Source: Helicobacter cetorum
GTDB taxonomy: Bacteria > Campylobacterota > Campylobacteria > Campylobacterales > UBA6016
NCBI GenBank assembly: GCA_022729705.1
Contig: DZAX01000007.1
Coordinates: forward strand, 24,409-88,408
Direction: 5' to 3'
DNA: 64,000 bases
Shown piece by piece: positions 8,023-16,929 of the stretch (the stretch's first letter is position 1; each line of letters starts with the position of its first letter). The notes under the pieces are model-generated. The model had not been told where the DNA came from, made no database searches, and saw only the letters and a list, made by a program, of their open reading frames with translations. The position numbers and the translations under genes are program-made.

Positions 8023-9087
8023 TTATCTAATTTTTATAGTAAGCAAAGCAATAATATTAGAAAGTAAAGCGATTATCCAAAAACGCACGATTATCTTATT
8101 CTCCGCCCATTTTTTCATCTCAAAGTGGTGATGTAGCGGCGCCATCAAAAATACTCTTTTTCCGCGCGATTTGAAAGAGGCTATTTGGATGATGACCGAC
8201 ATTGTCTCTAGCACAAAGATAAACCCGATGACAATAAGAAGTATTTCGCTTTTTGAGACGATGGCGATAAGACCGAGAAGGGCGCCTATTGGTAAGCTTC
8301 CGCTATCGCCCATGAATACTTCCGCCGGATTTGAGTTGTACCACAAAAATCCTAGCAGGGCGCCGGTCATTGAGAATGCGACTACGGAAAGCTCCCCTAC
8401 GCCGATAATCTTTGGCATAAACAAATAGCCGCTCAAAATAGCATTTCCGGTGATGTATACGAGTATGCCAAGGGAAATAAAAGCAAACACGCTAGGCACG
8501 GTGGCTAAACCATCTAGACCGTCCGTAATATTTACGGCGTTGCTGGCGGCTACAATTACGAGAGCCCAAAAAGGAATAGCAAAAATACCCATATCAAAAA
8601 GTTGGTTTTTGACAAAAGGAACATAAAAAGAGCTTGGAAAATCCAAATAAAAAAAGATAAACGCAGAGATGATAAACGCTACAGAAAACTGACCATATAG
8701 CTTGCCTCTAGCGGACAATCCTAAGTCGTTTTTAGCACTTGCTATTTTGCCCAAATCATCCGTTAGACCTATCGCCATAAACCCGAGCATTAGCAGTGCC
8801 GATGAAATCACATACATATCGTCCATTTTGGCGGATAAGATCACCGCTAGCAGAGTTGCGGACATAAAGACTATGCCGCCCATAGTGGGGGTGTTCTTTT
8901 TGCCCTGATGCGTCTCGGGCGCTAAAGCGTATATGGGTTGTTTCATTTTTTTTGATTTTGCCCAGCGTATAAAGCTTGGCATCATGGCGATTGTGAGTAA
9001 AAACGCCACAAAAAAACCTATCAAAGCCCGAACTGTAATATAGTGAAAAATATTTACGCCGTAGTAGCTATAGAGCCAATAAAACAT
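8023..9087 (-). CDS. mraY: Phospho-N-acetylmuramoyl-pentapeptide transferase
   Basis: Transfers phospho-MurNAc-pentapeptide to undecaprenyl phosphate, making lipid I at the inner membrane. About ten hydrophobic segments; conserved motifs are TMGGIVF, the Asp-rich LTDDLGK, NAVNITDGLDGLA, MGDSGSLPIG and the histidine motif APLHHHFE. I chose the ATG at 9087 (MFYWLYSYYG, 354 aa) because it has AGAGGGA upstream and matches the family start; the frame is open for 10 more codons upstream. It is divergent from gpmI, with 123 bp between starts that must hold both promoters. Confidence 0.96.
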   Translation of the reverse strand: MFYWLYSYYGVNIFHYITVRALIGFFVAFLLTIAMMPSFIRWAKSKKMKQPIYALAPETHQGKKNTPTMGGIVFMSATLLAVILSAKMDDMYVISSALLMLGFMAIGLTDDLGKIASAKNDLGLSARGKLYGQFSVAFIISAFIFFYLDFPSSFYVPFVKNQLFDMGIFAIPFWALVIVAASNAVNITDGLDGLATVPSVFAFISLGILVYITGNAILSGYLFMPKIIGVGELSVVAFSMTGALLGFLWYNSNPAEVFMGDSGSLPIGALLGLIAIVSKSEILLIVIGFIFVLETMSVIIQIASFKSRGKRVFLMAPLHHHFEMKKWAENKIIVRFWIIALLSNIIALLTIKIR

Positions 9088-9210
9088 TGAGCTTATCCCT
9101 CTTGTTATAAAAGCCAAATTTTAGTAAACTTTACCTAAATATGTCCGAACTTTAGTGGGGCTTGTTTTGGCTATGCCAGTCGCTTAAAGCGAATAAAAAA
9201 GGTTTTTAAG

Positions 9211-10695
9211 ATGAGAAAAAAGACGGTTTTGATAATAACGGACGGCATAGGTCACTCTGAAAAAAAAGAGTTTAATGCTTTTTACTCTGCAAACAAACCG
9301 ACATACGACTATTTGTTTGCTAACGCACCTTATTCGCTTGTCAAGACGCACGGGCTAAGTGTTGGTTTGCCGGAGGGGCAGATGGGAAATAGCGAAGTTG
9401 GGCATATGACGATAGGTAGCGGAAGAATTCTCTATCAAGATCTTGTAAAAGTATCTTTAGCGTTGCAAGACGGCTCTCTTGAGGCGCATCCAAAACTCCA
9501 AGAGCTTTTCGTCTCCTGTGGCGATATACATATAGCCGGGCTTGTTTCGGATGGCGGCGTTCACTCGCACATATCTCACATAGCGGGTCTTGCAAATATA
9601 GCGAAAAAAAACGGGAAAAAAGTGTGGCTTCATGCGATAACCGACGGTAGAGACGTAAGCCCAACCTCTTCAAAAGAGTTTGTGGCAGAGCTTTTAAAAG
9701 TTTGCGGTGAAGACGTCAAGCTGGCGAGCATAAGCGGAAGATTTTACTCTATGGATAGAGACAACCGTTGGGATAGGGTTGAAAAGGGCTACATGGCTAT
9801 TGCTGAGGCGACGCCAAAAACAGAGCTTGAACCGCTTGCGTATATAGACGAGGAGTATGCGAAAGATATAACCGACGAGTTTTTGACAAGTGCGGCTTTT
9901 GACGGATATGAGGGCATAAAAGAGGGTGACGGCTTTATCTTTGCAAATTTCAGAAGCGATCGCGCTAGAGAGATAGTTACGGCTCTTGGCAAAGAGGATT
10001 TTAACGGCTTTGAAAGAGTTTACAAAAAAATAAACATGGTTACGATGACTGAATACTCAAAAGAGTTTGACTATCCAATCTTGTTTGAAAAAGACGAACC
10101 AAAAAATACATTAGCCGAAATAATTGCGGCGGCCGGCGTCTCTCAACTGCATACGGCTGAAACAGAAAAATATGCGCATGTTACTTTTTTTCTCAACGGC
10201 GGCGTAGAGACTCCATATCCTGATGAAACTAGGGTATTAATACCAAGCCCGAAAGTAAAAACGTACGACGAAAAACCACAGATGAGCGCCGAAGAGGTGG
10301 CGGACGCTGTGCTCAAAGCAATGGATGAAGAGTACGGGTTTGTGGTCGTCAATTTTGCCAACGGCGATATGGTGGGGCATACCGGTAATTTTGAGGCGGC
10401 TATAAAAGCCGTTGAAACGGTTGACGCTTGCCTTGGCAGAATAATTGAAAAAGCTAAAGAAAAAGAGTACTCCATACTTCTTACCTCTGATCACGGAAAT
10501 TGCGAAGAGATGAGAGACTCCGAGGGGCATACGCTCACAAACCATACCGTTGGAAGTGTATACTGCTTTGTTATCGACGAAGAAGTCAAAAGCGTAAAAG
10601 AGGGCGGACTAAACAATATAGCCTCAACGGTGCTTGCACTAATGGGGCTAGAAAAACCCTCAGAAATGGATGAGGCGCTGATAAAAATAAGCTAA
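9211..10695 (+). CDS. gpmI: 2,3-bisphosphoglycerate-independent phosphoglycerate mutase
   Basis: Interconverts 3- and 2-phosphoglycerate with two Mn2+ ions. The alkaline-phosphatase-type metal site starts at D11 (ITDGIGH), the phosphorylated serine is S61 in GQMGNSEVGHM, and later metal ligands are in ANGDMVGHTG and TSDHGNCEEM. The length of 494 aa is typical for the Campylobacterota iPGM, which is slightly shorter than in other bacteria. The order gpmI-fabG-acpP-fabF-accA downstream is conserved in Campylobacter. Confidence 0.96.
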   Translation: MRKKTVLIITDGIGHSEKKEFNAFYSANKPTYDYLFANAPYSLVKTHGLSVGLPEGQMGNSEVGHMTIGSGRILYQDLVKVSLALQDGSLEAHPKLQELFVSCGDIHIAGLVSDGGVHSHISHIAGLANIAKKNGKKVWLHAITDGRDVSPTSSKEFVAELLKVCGEDVKLASISGRFYSMDRDNRWDRVEKGYMAIAEATPKTELEPLAYIDEEYAKDITDEFLTSAAFDGYEGIKEGDGFIFANFRSDRAREIVTALGKEDFNGFERVYKKINMVTMTEYSKEFDYPILFEKDEPKNTLAEIIAAAGVSQLHTAETEKYAHVTFFLNGGVETPYPDETRVLIPSPKVKTYDEKPQMSAEEVADAVLKAMDEEYGFVVVNFANGDMVGHTGNFEAAIKAVETVDACLGRIIEKAKEKEYSILLTSDHGNCEEMRDSEGHTLTNHTVGSVYCFVIDEEVKSVKEGGLNNIASTVLALMGLEKPSEMDEALIKIS

Positions 10696-10714
10696 GCTGT
10701 GCATTTAAAATATA

Positions 10715-10805
10715 CTCTCCCGCTAAGCGGGTAGCTTTAGGGGGTTGTAGGGACATTTATGTCCATGCCGTCAATACGAGCTTTGCTCGTATTGACGTTT
10801 AACAT
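10715..10805 (+). repeat. Family A structured repeat, copy A2 (leader of fabG)
   Basis: Hairpin 1 CCCGCTAAGCGGG, box TAGCTTTAGGGGG, hairpin 2 GGGACATTTATGTCC, hairpin 3 TCAATACGAG/CTCGTATTGA, then TTTAACAT. It ends 23 bp before the fabG ATG in sense orientation. Confidence 0.75.
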
Positions 10806-10827
10806 TGAATATATAACAAGGATTGTA

Positions 10828-11571
10828 ATGACTTTTACCGGAAAAAACGTGCTAATTACAGGAGCTAGCAGAGGAATTGGCTCAGAAATAGCTAGATACC
10901 TTGCAAAGCAAGGATTAAAAGTATGGATCAACTACCGCTCTAGTGCTGCTGAAGCTGATAATCTAAAAGAGGAGATTGAGGCGCAAGGGCTTAAAGCCGC
11001 TGTTATTGGTTTTGACGCAAGCGACGAAGAGGCTTTTGTGGACGCCGTAAAACTTATTGTGGACGCAGACGGAAGCCTTGATTATTTGGTAAATAACGCC
11101 GGAATAACAAATGATAAGCTATCTATTAGAATGAAAGTAGGGGAGTTTGAGAGCGTAATAAAAGCAAATCTTACATCCGCTTTTATCGGGTGCAGAGAGG
11201 CTCTTAAGTCGATGAGCAAAAATAGATTTGGAAGCATCGTCAACATCGCCTCCATAGTTGGCGAGACGGGTAATGCAGGTCAAACTAACTATTCGGCCAG
11301 TAAAGGCGGTATGTTAGCCATGACAAAAAGTTTTGCACAAGAGGGAGCCGCTAGATTTATTAGATTTAACAGCGTTACCCCTGGATTTATAGAGACAGAC
11401 ATGACAAATGAATTAAAAGAAGAGATAAAAAACCATTATATAGACAAAATTCCTTTAAAAAGATTTGGAAAACCTGTTGAAATAGCGAGTGCTGTGGCGT
11501 TTTTATTGTCGGACGAAGCTTCTTATATTACGGGCGAGACGCTAAAAGTTAACGGCGGAATGCTAATGTAG
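10828..11571 (+). CDS. fabG: 3-oxoacyl-[acyl-carrier-protein] reductase
   Basis: NADPH-dependent reduction of 3-ketoacyl-ACP in type II fatty acid synthesis. SDR fold with TGASRGIG at 10-17, NNAG, the catalytic Ser in IVNIASIVG and YSASKGG with Tyr/Lys. 247 aa, the normal FabG length. The start is ATG 10828 with AAGGAT upstream; the frame remains open upstream into repeat A2, but those 23 codons are repeat sequence and are not counted. The repeat separates it from gpmI. Confidence 0.95.
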   Translation: MTFTGKNVLITGASRGIGSEIARYLAKQGLKVWINYRSSAAEADNLKEEIEAQGLKAAVIGFDASDEEAFVDAVKLIVDADGSLDYLVNNAGITNDKLSIRMKVGEFESVIKANLTSAFIGCREALKSMSKNRFGSIVNIASIVGETGNAGQTNYSASKGGMLAMTKSFAQEGAARFIRFNSVTPGFIETDMTNELKEEIKNHYIDKIPLKRFGKPVEIASAVAFLLSDEASYITGETLKVNGGMLM

Positions 11572-11639
11572 CGTAAAAACTACTCAAAAAAGCCTGCTCG
11601 TGCGGTGCGTATTTGCTTGTTTGGAGTATAATTTTAACA

Positions 11640-11656
11640 CTTGCTTTGATATAATG
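11640..11656 (+). promoter_or_regulatory. Likely promoter of acpP
   Basis: A consensus -10 TATAAT (11650-11655) follows CTTGCTTTGA, about 32 bp before the acpP ATG; the -35 region is weak and AT-rich, as is usual for sigma-70 promoters of Campylobacterota. A further TATAAT-like box lies at 11627. Confidence 0.5.
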
Positions 11657-11687
11657 TTTCGTTTAAAAATTCCCTTGGGAGAGGTTT

Positions 11688-11921
11688 ATGGCTATTTTTG
11701 ATGATGTAAAAGCGGTTGTTGTAGAACAACTAAATGTTGGTGTCGACGAGGTAAAACCCGAGTCTAAATTTGTAGAAGACCTTGGCGCAGATAGCCTTGA
11801 TGTTGTAGAGCTTGTTATGGCGCTTGAGGAGAAGTTTGACGTTGAAATTCCAGACGATCAAGCGGAAAAAATTCAGACAGTGCAAAACGCTGTAGAGTTT
11901 ATCGAAAACATTAAAAAATAA
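11688..11921 (+). CDS. acpP: Acyl carrier protein
   Basis: Carries growing acyl chains on phosphopantetheine. S36 in the DSL motif ([11 protein letters not shown]) is the attachment site. 77 aa, acidic, with the expected [16 protein letters not shown] helix. GGGAGAGG stands 7 bp before the ATG, a strong ribosome binding site matching the high demand for ACP. It has its own promoter and is followed by an intrinsic terminator, so it can be expressed apart from fabF. Confidence 0.97.
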   Translation: MAIFDDVKAVVVEQLNVGVDEVKPESKFVEDLGADSLDVVELVMALEEKFDVEIPDDQAEKIQTVQNAVEFIENIKK

Positions 11922-11930
11922 ATAGATAAA

Positions 11931-11955
11931 ACTCCGAATCTCTCGGAGTTTTTTT
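11931..11955 (+). terminator. Intrinsic terminator after acpP
   Basis: ACTCCGA and TCGGAGT form a 7-bp stem with a 5-nt loop, followed by a run of seven T. It lies 10 bp after the acpP stop and before fabF, so fabF may receive only read-through transcription or use its own promoter. Confidence 0.85.
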
Positions 11956-11978
11956 ATCTCACTTCAAATTCTTCGGAG

Positions 11979-13226
11979 ATGACAGCAGTGAAAAGAGTAG
12001 TAGTAACAGGTATAAGCATCGTATCATCTTTAGGTCAAGACGCAAAAAGTTCTTTTGAGGCTATACTAAACGGCAAGTGTGGCATCGAAAGGATTTCTTT
12101 GTTTGATCCTGAAAACTTTCCCGTGCAAATCGCCGGCGAAGTAAAAGGTTTTGACCCTACAACTGTAATGGATGCAAAAGAGGTCAAAAAATCAGATAGA
12201 TTTATTCAGCTTGGACTTAAAAGTGCAATAGACGCTTTTAAAGACTCAGGGCTTTCAAAAGACGCTATAAACGCAGAGAGGTTTGGCGTGTCTGCGGCAA
12301 GCGGAATAGGCGGCTTGCCGACTATAGAAAAAAACTCCTTAATACTCTCCGAGCAAGGACATAGGAGAGTCTCCCCATTTTTTATTCCCTCAGCTCTTGC
12401 AAATCTTCTTGGTGGAATCACAAGTATAGAGCTTGGGCTTAAAGGGCCAAATCTATGCGCCGTAACCGCGTGCGCCGCTGGAACTCACGCTATAAACGAG
12501 GGCGTTAAGTGCATCATGCTAGGGCAAGCGGATGCGATGCTTGTGGTTGGAGCCGAGGCGGCTATTTGTCCTATAGGCATAGCCGGATTTGCATCTATGA
12601 AGGCTCTTTCAACAAGAAATGACGACCCGCAAGGTGCGTCAAGACCGTTTGATACTAGAAGAGATGGTTTTGTTATGGGCGAAGGCTCTGCGACTCTTAT
12701 TTTGGAAGAGTATGAGGCGGCAAAAAAAAGAGGCGCTAATATATATGGCGAGATTATCGGATTTGGCGAAAGCGGCGACGCAAATCATATCACAACTCCG
12801 GCGCCTGAGGGCGAGGGCGCTTATAGGGCTATGCGGGCGGCGGTAGAGTTTGCGAAAGCGAAAATCGGTGATTTTAAAATAGATTATGTAAACGCTCACG
12901 GCACCAGTACAAAGTATAATGACTGGTATGAGACAATGGCTCTTAAAAAGCTCTTTGGCGGCAAAGAGAACTGCCCGCCTCTCAGCTCTACAAAAGGCGC
13001 CACGGGGCACTGCCTAGGAGCCGCTGGAACTATAGAAGCCGCTATCGCTCTTATGTCGATGTGGGACTCCATTGCGCCGGCGACTATAAACTATACAACG
13101 CCGGATGCGGATTGCGATTTGGATTATATACCAAACAACGCTAGAGAGTTAAAAATGGATATTGTCATGAGCAACTCTTTTGGTTTCGGCGGAACAAACG
13201 GCGTTGTTATCTTCAAAAAAGTCTAA
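11979..13226 (+). CDS. fabF: 3-oxoacyl-[acyl-carrier-protein] synthase II
   Basis: Condenses acyl-ACP with malonyl-ACP. Thiolase-fold ketosynthase with active-site C165 in TACAAGTH and the two histidines in NAHGTST and KGATGHCLGA; the C-terminal NSFGFGGTN is conserved. 415 aa, as expected. The ATG at 11979 (MTAVKRVVV) is given; GTG at 11988 is an alternative. It runs directly into accA with a 4-bp gap, joining chain elongation with malonyl-CoA supply. Confidence 0.96.
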   Translation: MTAVKRVVVTGISIVSSLGQDAKSSFEAILNGKCGIERISLFDPENFPVQIAGEVKGFDPTTVMDAKEVKKSDRFIQLGLKSAIDAFKDSGLSKDAINAERFGVSAASGIGGLPTIEKNSLILSEQGHRRVSPFFIPSALANLLGGITSIELGLKGPNLCAVTACAAGTHAINEGVKCIMLGQADAMLVVGAEAAICPIGIAGFASMKALSTRNDDPQGASRPFDTRRDGFVMGEGSATLILEEYEAAKKRGANIYGEIIGFGESGDANHITTPAPEGEGAYRAMRAAVEFAKAKIGDFKIDYVNAHGTSTKYNDWYETMALKKLFGGKENCPPLSSTKGATGHCLGAAGTIEAAIALMSMWDSIAPATINYTTPDADCDLDYIPNNARELKMDIVMSNSFGFGGTNGVVIFKKV

Positions 13227-13230
13227 GTAG

Positions 13231-14169
13231 TTGGCTTTTTATTTAGATTTTGAAAAAAAAATACAGCAGCTGCAAGAAGAGATAGAGCTAAGTAGCGTCA
13301 AAAAAGATTTTCACGCCGTGGAAATTTTACAAAAAGAGCTAGATAAAGAGGTCGTTAAGACATTTAAAAATCTAAATGAGTATCAAAAGCTTCAGCTTGC
13401 CCGTCACCAAGATAGACCGTATGCGCTTGATTATATCCATTTGATAATGAGCGACGCTTACGAGATTCATGGGGATAGACACTTTAGGGATGACGCTTCT
13501 ATTGTATGCTTTATCGGCAAAATAGGCGATGTGAATTGCGTCGTAATTGGCGAAGAAAAGGGGAGGGGTACTAAAAACAAAATACAAAGAAATTTTGGTA
13601 TGCCTCATCCTGAGGGCTACAGAAAAGCTCTTCGTGCGGCAAAGCTCGCCGAGAAGTTTAACCTTCCTATTTTAATGCTTATAGACACCCCCGGAGCGTA
13701 CCCGGGGCTTGGAGCCGAGGAGAGAGGGCAGTCTGAGGCGATAGCTAGAAATCTTCTTGAGCTCTCCCGGATAGAAGCCATAACCATATCTATTGTTATT
13801 GGCGAGGGCGGTAGCGGCGGAGCTTTGGCTATAGGCGTAGCCGATAGGCTTGCCATGATGAGATATAGTGTTTTTAGTGTTATATCGCCGGAGGGGTGCG
13901 CCGCAATTTTGTGGAGTGATGCTTCAAAAGTAGAGACCGCGACAAACGCTCTAAAAATAACGCCTGACGACTTAAAATTTTTGGGCTTAATAGATGATGT
14001 CATAGATGAGCCGGTTATAGGGGCGCATAGGGACAAAGAGGGCGCCGCAGAGGCTCTAAAGGGTTATTTTCTAAGCTCCATACAAGAGCTTAGCTCTTTT
14101 GATAATGAGACAAGAAACGCTGCTAGATACAAAAAACTAATGAGTTTGGGCAGGTTTGAGGAGCGATAG
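13231..14169 (+). CDS. accA: Acetyl-CoA carboxylase carboxyltransferase subunit alpha
   Basis: Transfers CO2 from carboxybiotin to acetyl-CoA together with AccD. The crotonase-type domain carries GRDRPY-like [45 protein letters not shown] and [11 protein letters not shown], all classic for AccA. 312 aa, full length. The start is TTG at 13231, which restores the conserved [11 protein letters not shown]-terminus; there is no ATG in a suitable place. It is the last gene of the fatty-acid cluster. Confidence 0.96.
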   Translation: MAFYLDFEKKIQQLQEEIELSSVKKDFHAVEILQKELDKEVVKTFKNLNEYQKLQLARHQDRPYALDYIHLIMSDAYEIHGDRHFRDDASIVCFIGKIGDVNCVVIGEEKGRGTKNKIQRNFGMPHPEGYRKALRAAKLAEKFNLPILMLIDTPGAYPGLGAEERGQSEAIARNLLELSRIEAITISIVIGEGGSGGALAIGVADRLAMMRYSVFSVISPEGCAAILWSDASKVETATNALKITPDDLKFLGLIDDVIDEPVIGAHRDKEGAAEALKGYFLSSIQELSSFDNETRNAARYKKLMSLGRFEER

Positions 14170-14182
14170 CTAGATTGAATTT

Positions 14183-14227
14183 GTCACCGATACAAGCAAA
14201 GCTTGTATCGGTGCATAATATCAATAT
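14183..14227 (+). repeat. Family A partial repeat, copy A13 (hairpin 3 only)
   Basis: CACCGATACAAG and CTTGTATCGGTG pair as a 12-bp stem, followed by CATAATATCAAT, the usual end of the element. It lies between convergent accA and the bc1 operon and could act as a bidirectional transcription stop, although there is no T-run directly after the stem. Confidence 0.6.
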
Positions 14228-14228
14228 T

Positions 14229-15065
14229 TTAGTGAATTTCTTTAAATTTTGAGACTTTCCATAGGTATGTTATTACCGTAAGAATTGCAAAATATCCTAA
14301 AATCCATATTGCTAACGAACTTCTTTCTTCTTTTGACGGATCGCCAACTTTCTCTAAGTGTTGAATCACTTTAGCTTGCGCTTGTTCTGTGAGCCCCACT
14401 CTTGGCATAGTCGTTCCGTGAAGAAGTTTTTGCGGATCATTAATAAAGCCGTGAAGATAATGCTCGCCCTGGGATTTTATTACCTGCGATAAGTCCGGAG
14501 GCGTTGAGCCCATATACTCTTTAATTCTAGCGTCGCCGACAACTCTTTTTACGCCGTCATATTTGATAGAGTGACATCTTGCACACGCCTCTTCTGTTAT
14601 CTGTTTTGGCGTCAAATTTTTGTTTGCGATACTATCAAAGTATGCTACAAGATGCCCTGCGTCTTCTGCTGATATGCCGAGACTTGGCATTGCATATTTA
14701 CCTGGTTTTGCTTTTACCGCATTTTCAGGATTTTGAATAAAGTTGGAGAGAAAATTGTGGTCATATATAGCCGCAATATTAGATAAATCAGGCGGAACTA
14801 CGCCGTATGTATTTGCCGCATCCGCATCGCTCATAGCTAGCTTTACGCCCTCTTTATTGATTGAGTGGCAAGAGATACATTGTGTGGCGGCAATCTCTTT
14901 GCCTTTTGCCGCATTACCGGAAGTTGGCTGTTTTGGCAAATCTTTAAACGCAAAGTCCGCCGGAGTTACTTCAGGATGCATAACATGGTGTGCGTAAGGT
15001 TCAACGCCCCAATACGTAAGCCCTACAAAAAATATTAAAACAGCTAGTATTTTTAGTTCTCTCAT
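14229..15065 (-). CDS. petC: Diheme cytochrome c subunit of the bc1 complex
   Basis: Accepts electrons from the Rieske protein in ubiquinol/menaquinol:cytochrome c reductase. Two CXXCH heme sites (CISCH and CARCH), each in a cytochrome-c-like domain followed by a PDLS and a MP.G-type axial methionine region (KYAMPSLG, TTMPRVG). An N-terminal hydrophobic anchor and a C-terminal membrane helix (SSLAIWILGYFAILTVI) place both domains in the periplasm. 278 aa. The diheme form is the one known in Campylobacterota. It follows petB after 3 bp. Confidence 0.92.
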   Translation of the reverse strand: MRELKILAVLIFFVGLTYWGVEPYAHHVMHPEVTPADFAFKDLPKQPTSGNAAKGKEIAATQCISCHSINKEGVKLAMSDADAANTYGVVPPDLSNIAAIYDHNFLSNFIQNPENAVKAKPGKYAMPSLGISAEDAGHLVAYFDSIANKNLTPKQITEEACARCHSIKYDGVKRVVGDARIKEYMGSTPPDLSQVIKSQGEHYLHGFINDPQKLLHGTTMPRVGLTEQAQAKVIQHLEKVGDPSKEERSSLAIWILGYFAILTVITYLWKVSKFKEIH

Positions 15066-15068
15066 CTC

Positions 15069-16283
15069 CTAGCCTCTCTTTCTTTCGATATAAGTTATTA
15101 ATGGAAGCACAACCAAAAGGAGTACTAAAAACGATACGGAGAATACAAAACCAATCCATGCGTTAATACCGGTTGGAGGAAGTTTGCCGTACACGGTTAG
15201 TCCTATCATAACAAACAATAGAGCCCAAAACCAAACCGCAAACATCGGTCTCTTGTGCGCCGGTTTTACGCTAGGGCTTCTATCAAGCCACGGAAGAAGA
15301 AAGAATATAACGTTGGCTATACCAAACGCCATAAGCCCAAGGTTTGAACTAAAGAAGAATCCTCTTAGAACTTCATAAGACCATAGAAAATACCACTCAG
15401 GATAGATGTGCGGAGGCGTTTTCATAGAGTCTGCCGGAATAAAGTTGATAGGATCCATAGCAAAGTTAAAATGGAAGAATACTAGATAGAAGAAGAATAT
15501 CATGAAGCCAGAAAGAATAAAGAAGTCCTCGGCAAGAAAGGTAGGCCAAAAAGGCATAACTTTTGAACCTTTTTTGTCTCCGGCTTTGAATTTTGCCGCT
15601 TCCGCTTCAAAATCTATCTCTTCACCCTCTTGGTTGTTAACGTGAGGAATTCTAAGAGAGTACATGTGAAGAGCTACTATACCCATAATAATTAGAGGTA
15701 AAATAACGACGTGAAGAGCAAAAAATCTAGTAAGCGTAGCGTCGGCTACAACATAGTTTCCTCTAATCCAAATAACCAAATCAGCGCCTATAAACGGAAT
15801 ACCGCCAAATAGGTTTGTAATAACTTGTGCCGCCCAGTAACTCATTTGACCCCATGGAAGCATATAGCCGGAAAAGCCTTCTGCGGAGAATGTTACAAAA
15901 AGAAGCATACCGCTTATCCATATCATCTCTCTACCACCCTTATATGAGCCGTAATAAATAGCGACAAACATATGGATATAGATTACAAGAAAGACAACAG
16001 AAGCTGCAACCGCATGCACATGTCTAAAAAGCCAACCATATGCGACTTCGCGCATAATAGTTTGGTTGACGCTGTCAAAAGCAAGCGCCGTATCTGGTTT
16101 GTAGTACATTAGTAGAAACATTCCGGAAACTATAAGAAGCGTAAACAGCGTTGCAAGCACAACGCCAAAGCTCCACAGAAAGTTGATGTTTTTTGGAATC
16201 CAATACTCAGTCATCATGACCTTTGTAAGTGCCGTAGTGTTTAATCTAGCGTCAATCCAGCTTTTATTTTTATCAATTGCCAT
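15069..16283 (-). CDS. petB: Cytochrome b of the bc1 complex
   Basis: Membrane subunit carrying two b hemes and the quinone sites. Conserved histidine pairs appear in RHVHAVAAS and FALHVVILPLIIMGIVALH; the Qo-site signature PEWYFLW is intact. 404 aa with about eight membrane helices, the fused full-length form (not the split b6/subunit IV form). It sits between petA and petC in the standard order and is close-packed with both. Confidence 0.95.
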   Translation of the reverse strand: MAIDKNKSWIDARLNTTALTKVMMTEYWIPKNINFLWSFGVVLATLFTLLIVSGMFLLMYYKPDTALAFDSVNQTIMREVAYGWLFRHVHAVAASVVFLVIYIHMFVAIYYGSYKGGREMIWISGMLLFVTFSAEGFSGYMLPWGQMSYWAAQVITNLFGGIPFIGADLVIWIRGNYVVADATLTRFFALHVVILPLIIMGIVALHMYSLRIPHVNNQEGEEIDFEAEAAKFKAGDKKGSKVMPFWPTFLAEDFFILSGFMIFFFYLVFFHFNFAMDPINFIPADSMKTPPHIYPEWYFLWSYEVLRGFFFSSNLGLMAFGIANVIFFLLPWLDRSPSVKPAHKRPMFAVWFWALLFVMIGLTVYGKLPPTGINAWIGFVFSVSFLVLLLVVLPLITYIERKRG

Positions 16284-16297
16284 TTATTTCCCTTCTC

Positions 16298-16810
16298 TTA
16301 TGCTTTCAGCTCAGGGGCTAGTTTTTTATACTCTTCGCCCTCTTCGCCAAGCATTATTTTTGTTCCGTCTACCTTGAAAGGAGGAATAACAAGCGGTTTT
16401 GGAGGAGGTCCGAAAGTATTAACACCGTTTATGTCAAACTCGCCGCCGTGACATGCGCACTTAAACTGCTTTGTCTCAGGCGCATACGCCGGTATACATC
16501 CAAGATGTGTACATATTGCGATTACAACGACAAAATCATCGTTTCCTACTTTGACAGTAGAGTTATTTTTTGACGCCGGCATATCCGGCGTTTTTTTGAG
16601 GATAAATACAGGTTTGCCTCTAAACTCTACCGTTCTTAACTCACCGGCTTTCATTGTAGATACATCTACCTTGGTTACTCCTCCAGCGACTACGCTAGGA
16701 AGCGGATCCCAGGTCTTTGCCATACTATATGCCGCAGCACCGCCGCCGATACCGGCAAAAGTGCCGAGGGCGGTTAGTAAAAAATCCCTCTTCGACTCAT
16801 CAACAGCCAT
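16298..16810 (-). CDS. petA: Rieske iron-sulfur protein of the bc1 complex
   Basis: [2Fe-2S] protein that transfers electrons from quinol to cytochrome c. Ligands lie in CTHLGC and CACHGG; the Pro loop GPPPKPL follows. The N-terminus has a Tat-like KRDFLLTALGTFAG segment that also serves as the membrane anchor. I chose the ATG at 16810 (170 aa) because AAGGAGAATCTT stands just upstream; the open frame extends 11 codons further without a ribosome binding site. First gene of the petABC operon. Confidence 0.94.
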   Translation of the reverse strand: MAVDESKRDFLLTALGTFAGIGGGAAAYSMAKTWDPLPSVVAGGVTKVDVSTMKAGELRTVEFRGKPVFILKKTPDMPASKNNSTVKVGNDDFVVVIAICTHLGCIPAYAPETKQFKCACHGGEFDINGVNTFGPPPKPLVIPPFKVDGTKIMLGEEGEEYKKLAPELKA

Positions 16811-16929
16811 AAGATTCTCCTTATAAAATAAAAAATAGCCCATTTGACAAAATTAGCGTCAAATTTTCAAGCCTACTAATTATATTTACAAAACTGTAAA
16901 TATATGATAAATTTTGAATAAATTCTACA

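Noticed and set aside
10759-10827. Upstream extension of fabG
   Set aside because: These codons are repeat A2 and the FabG family starts at the ATG 10828.
14229-16810. bc1 operon as unusual because of the diheme c subunit
   Set aside because: This form is normal in Campylobacterota.
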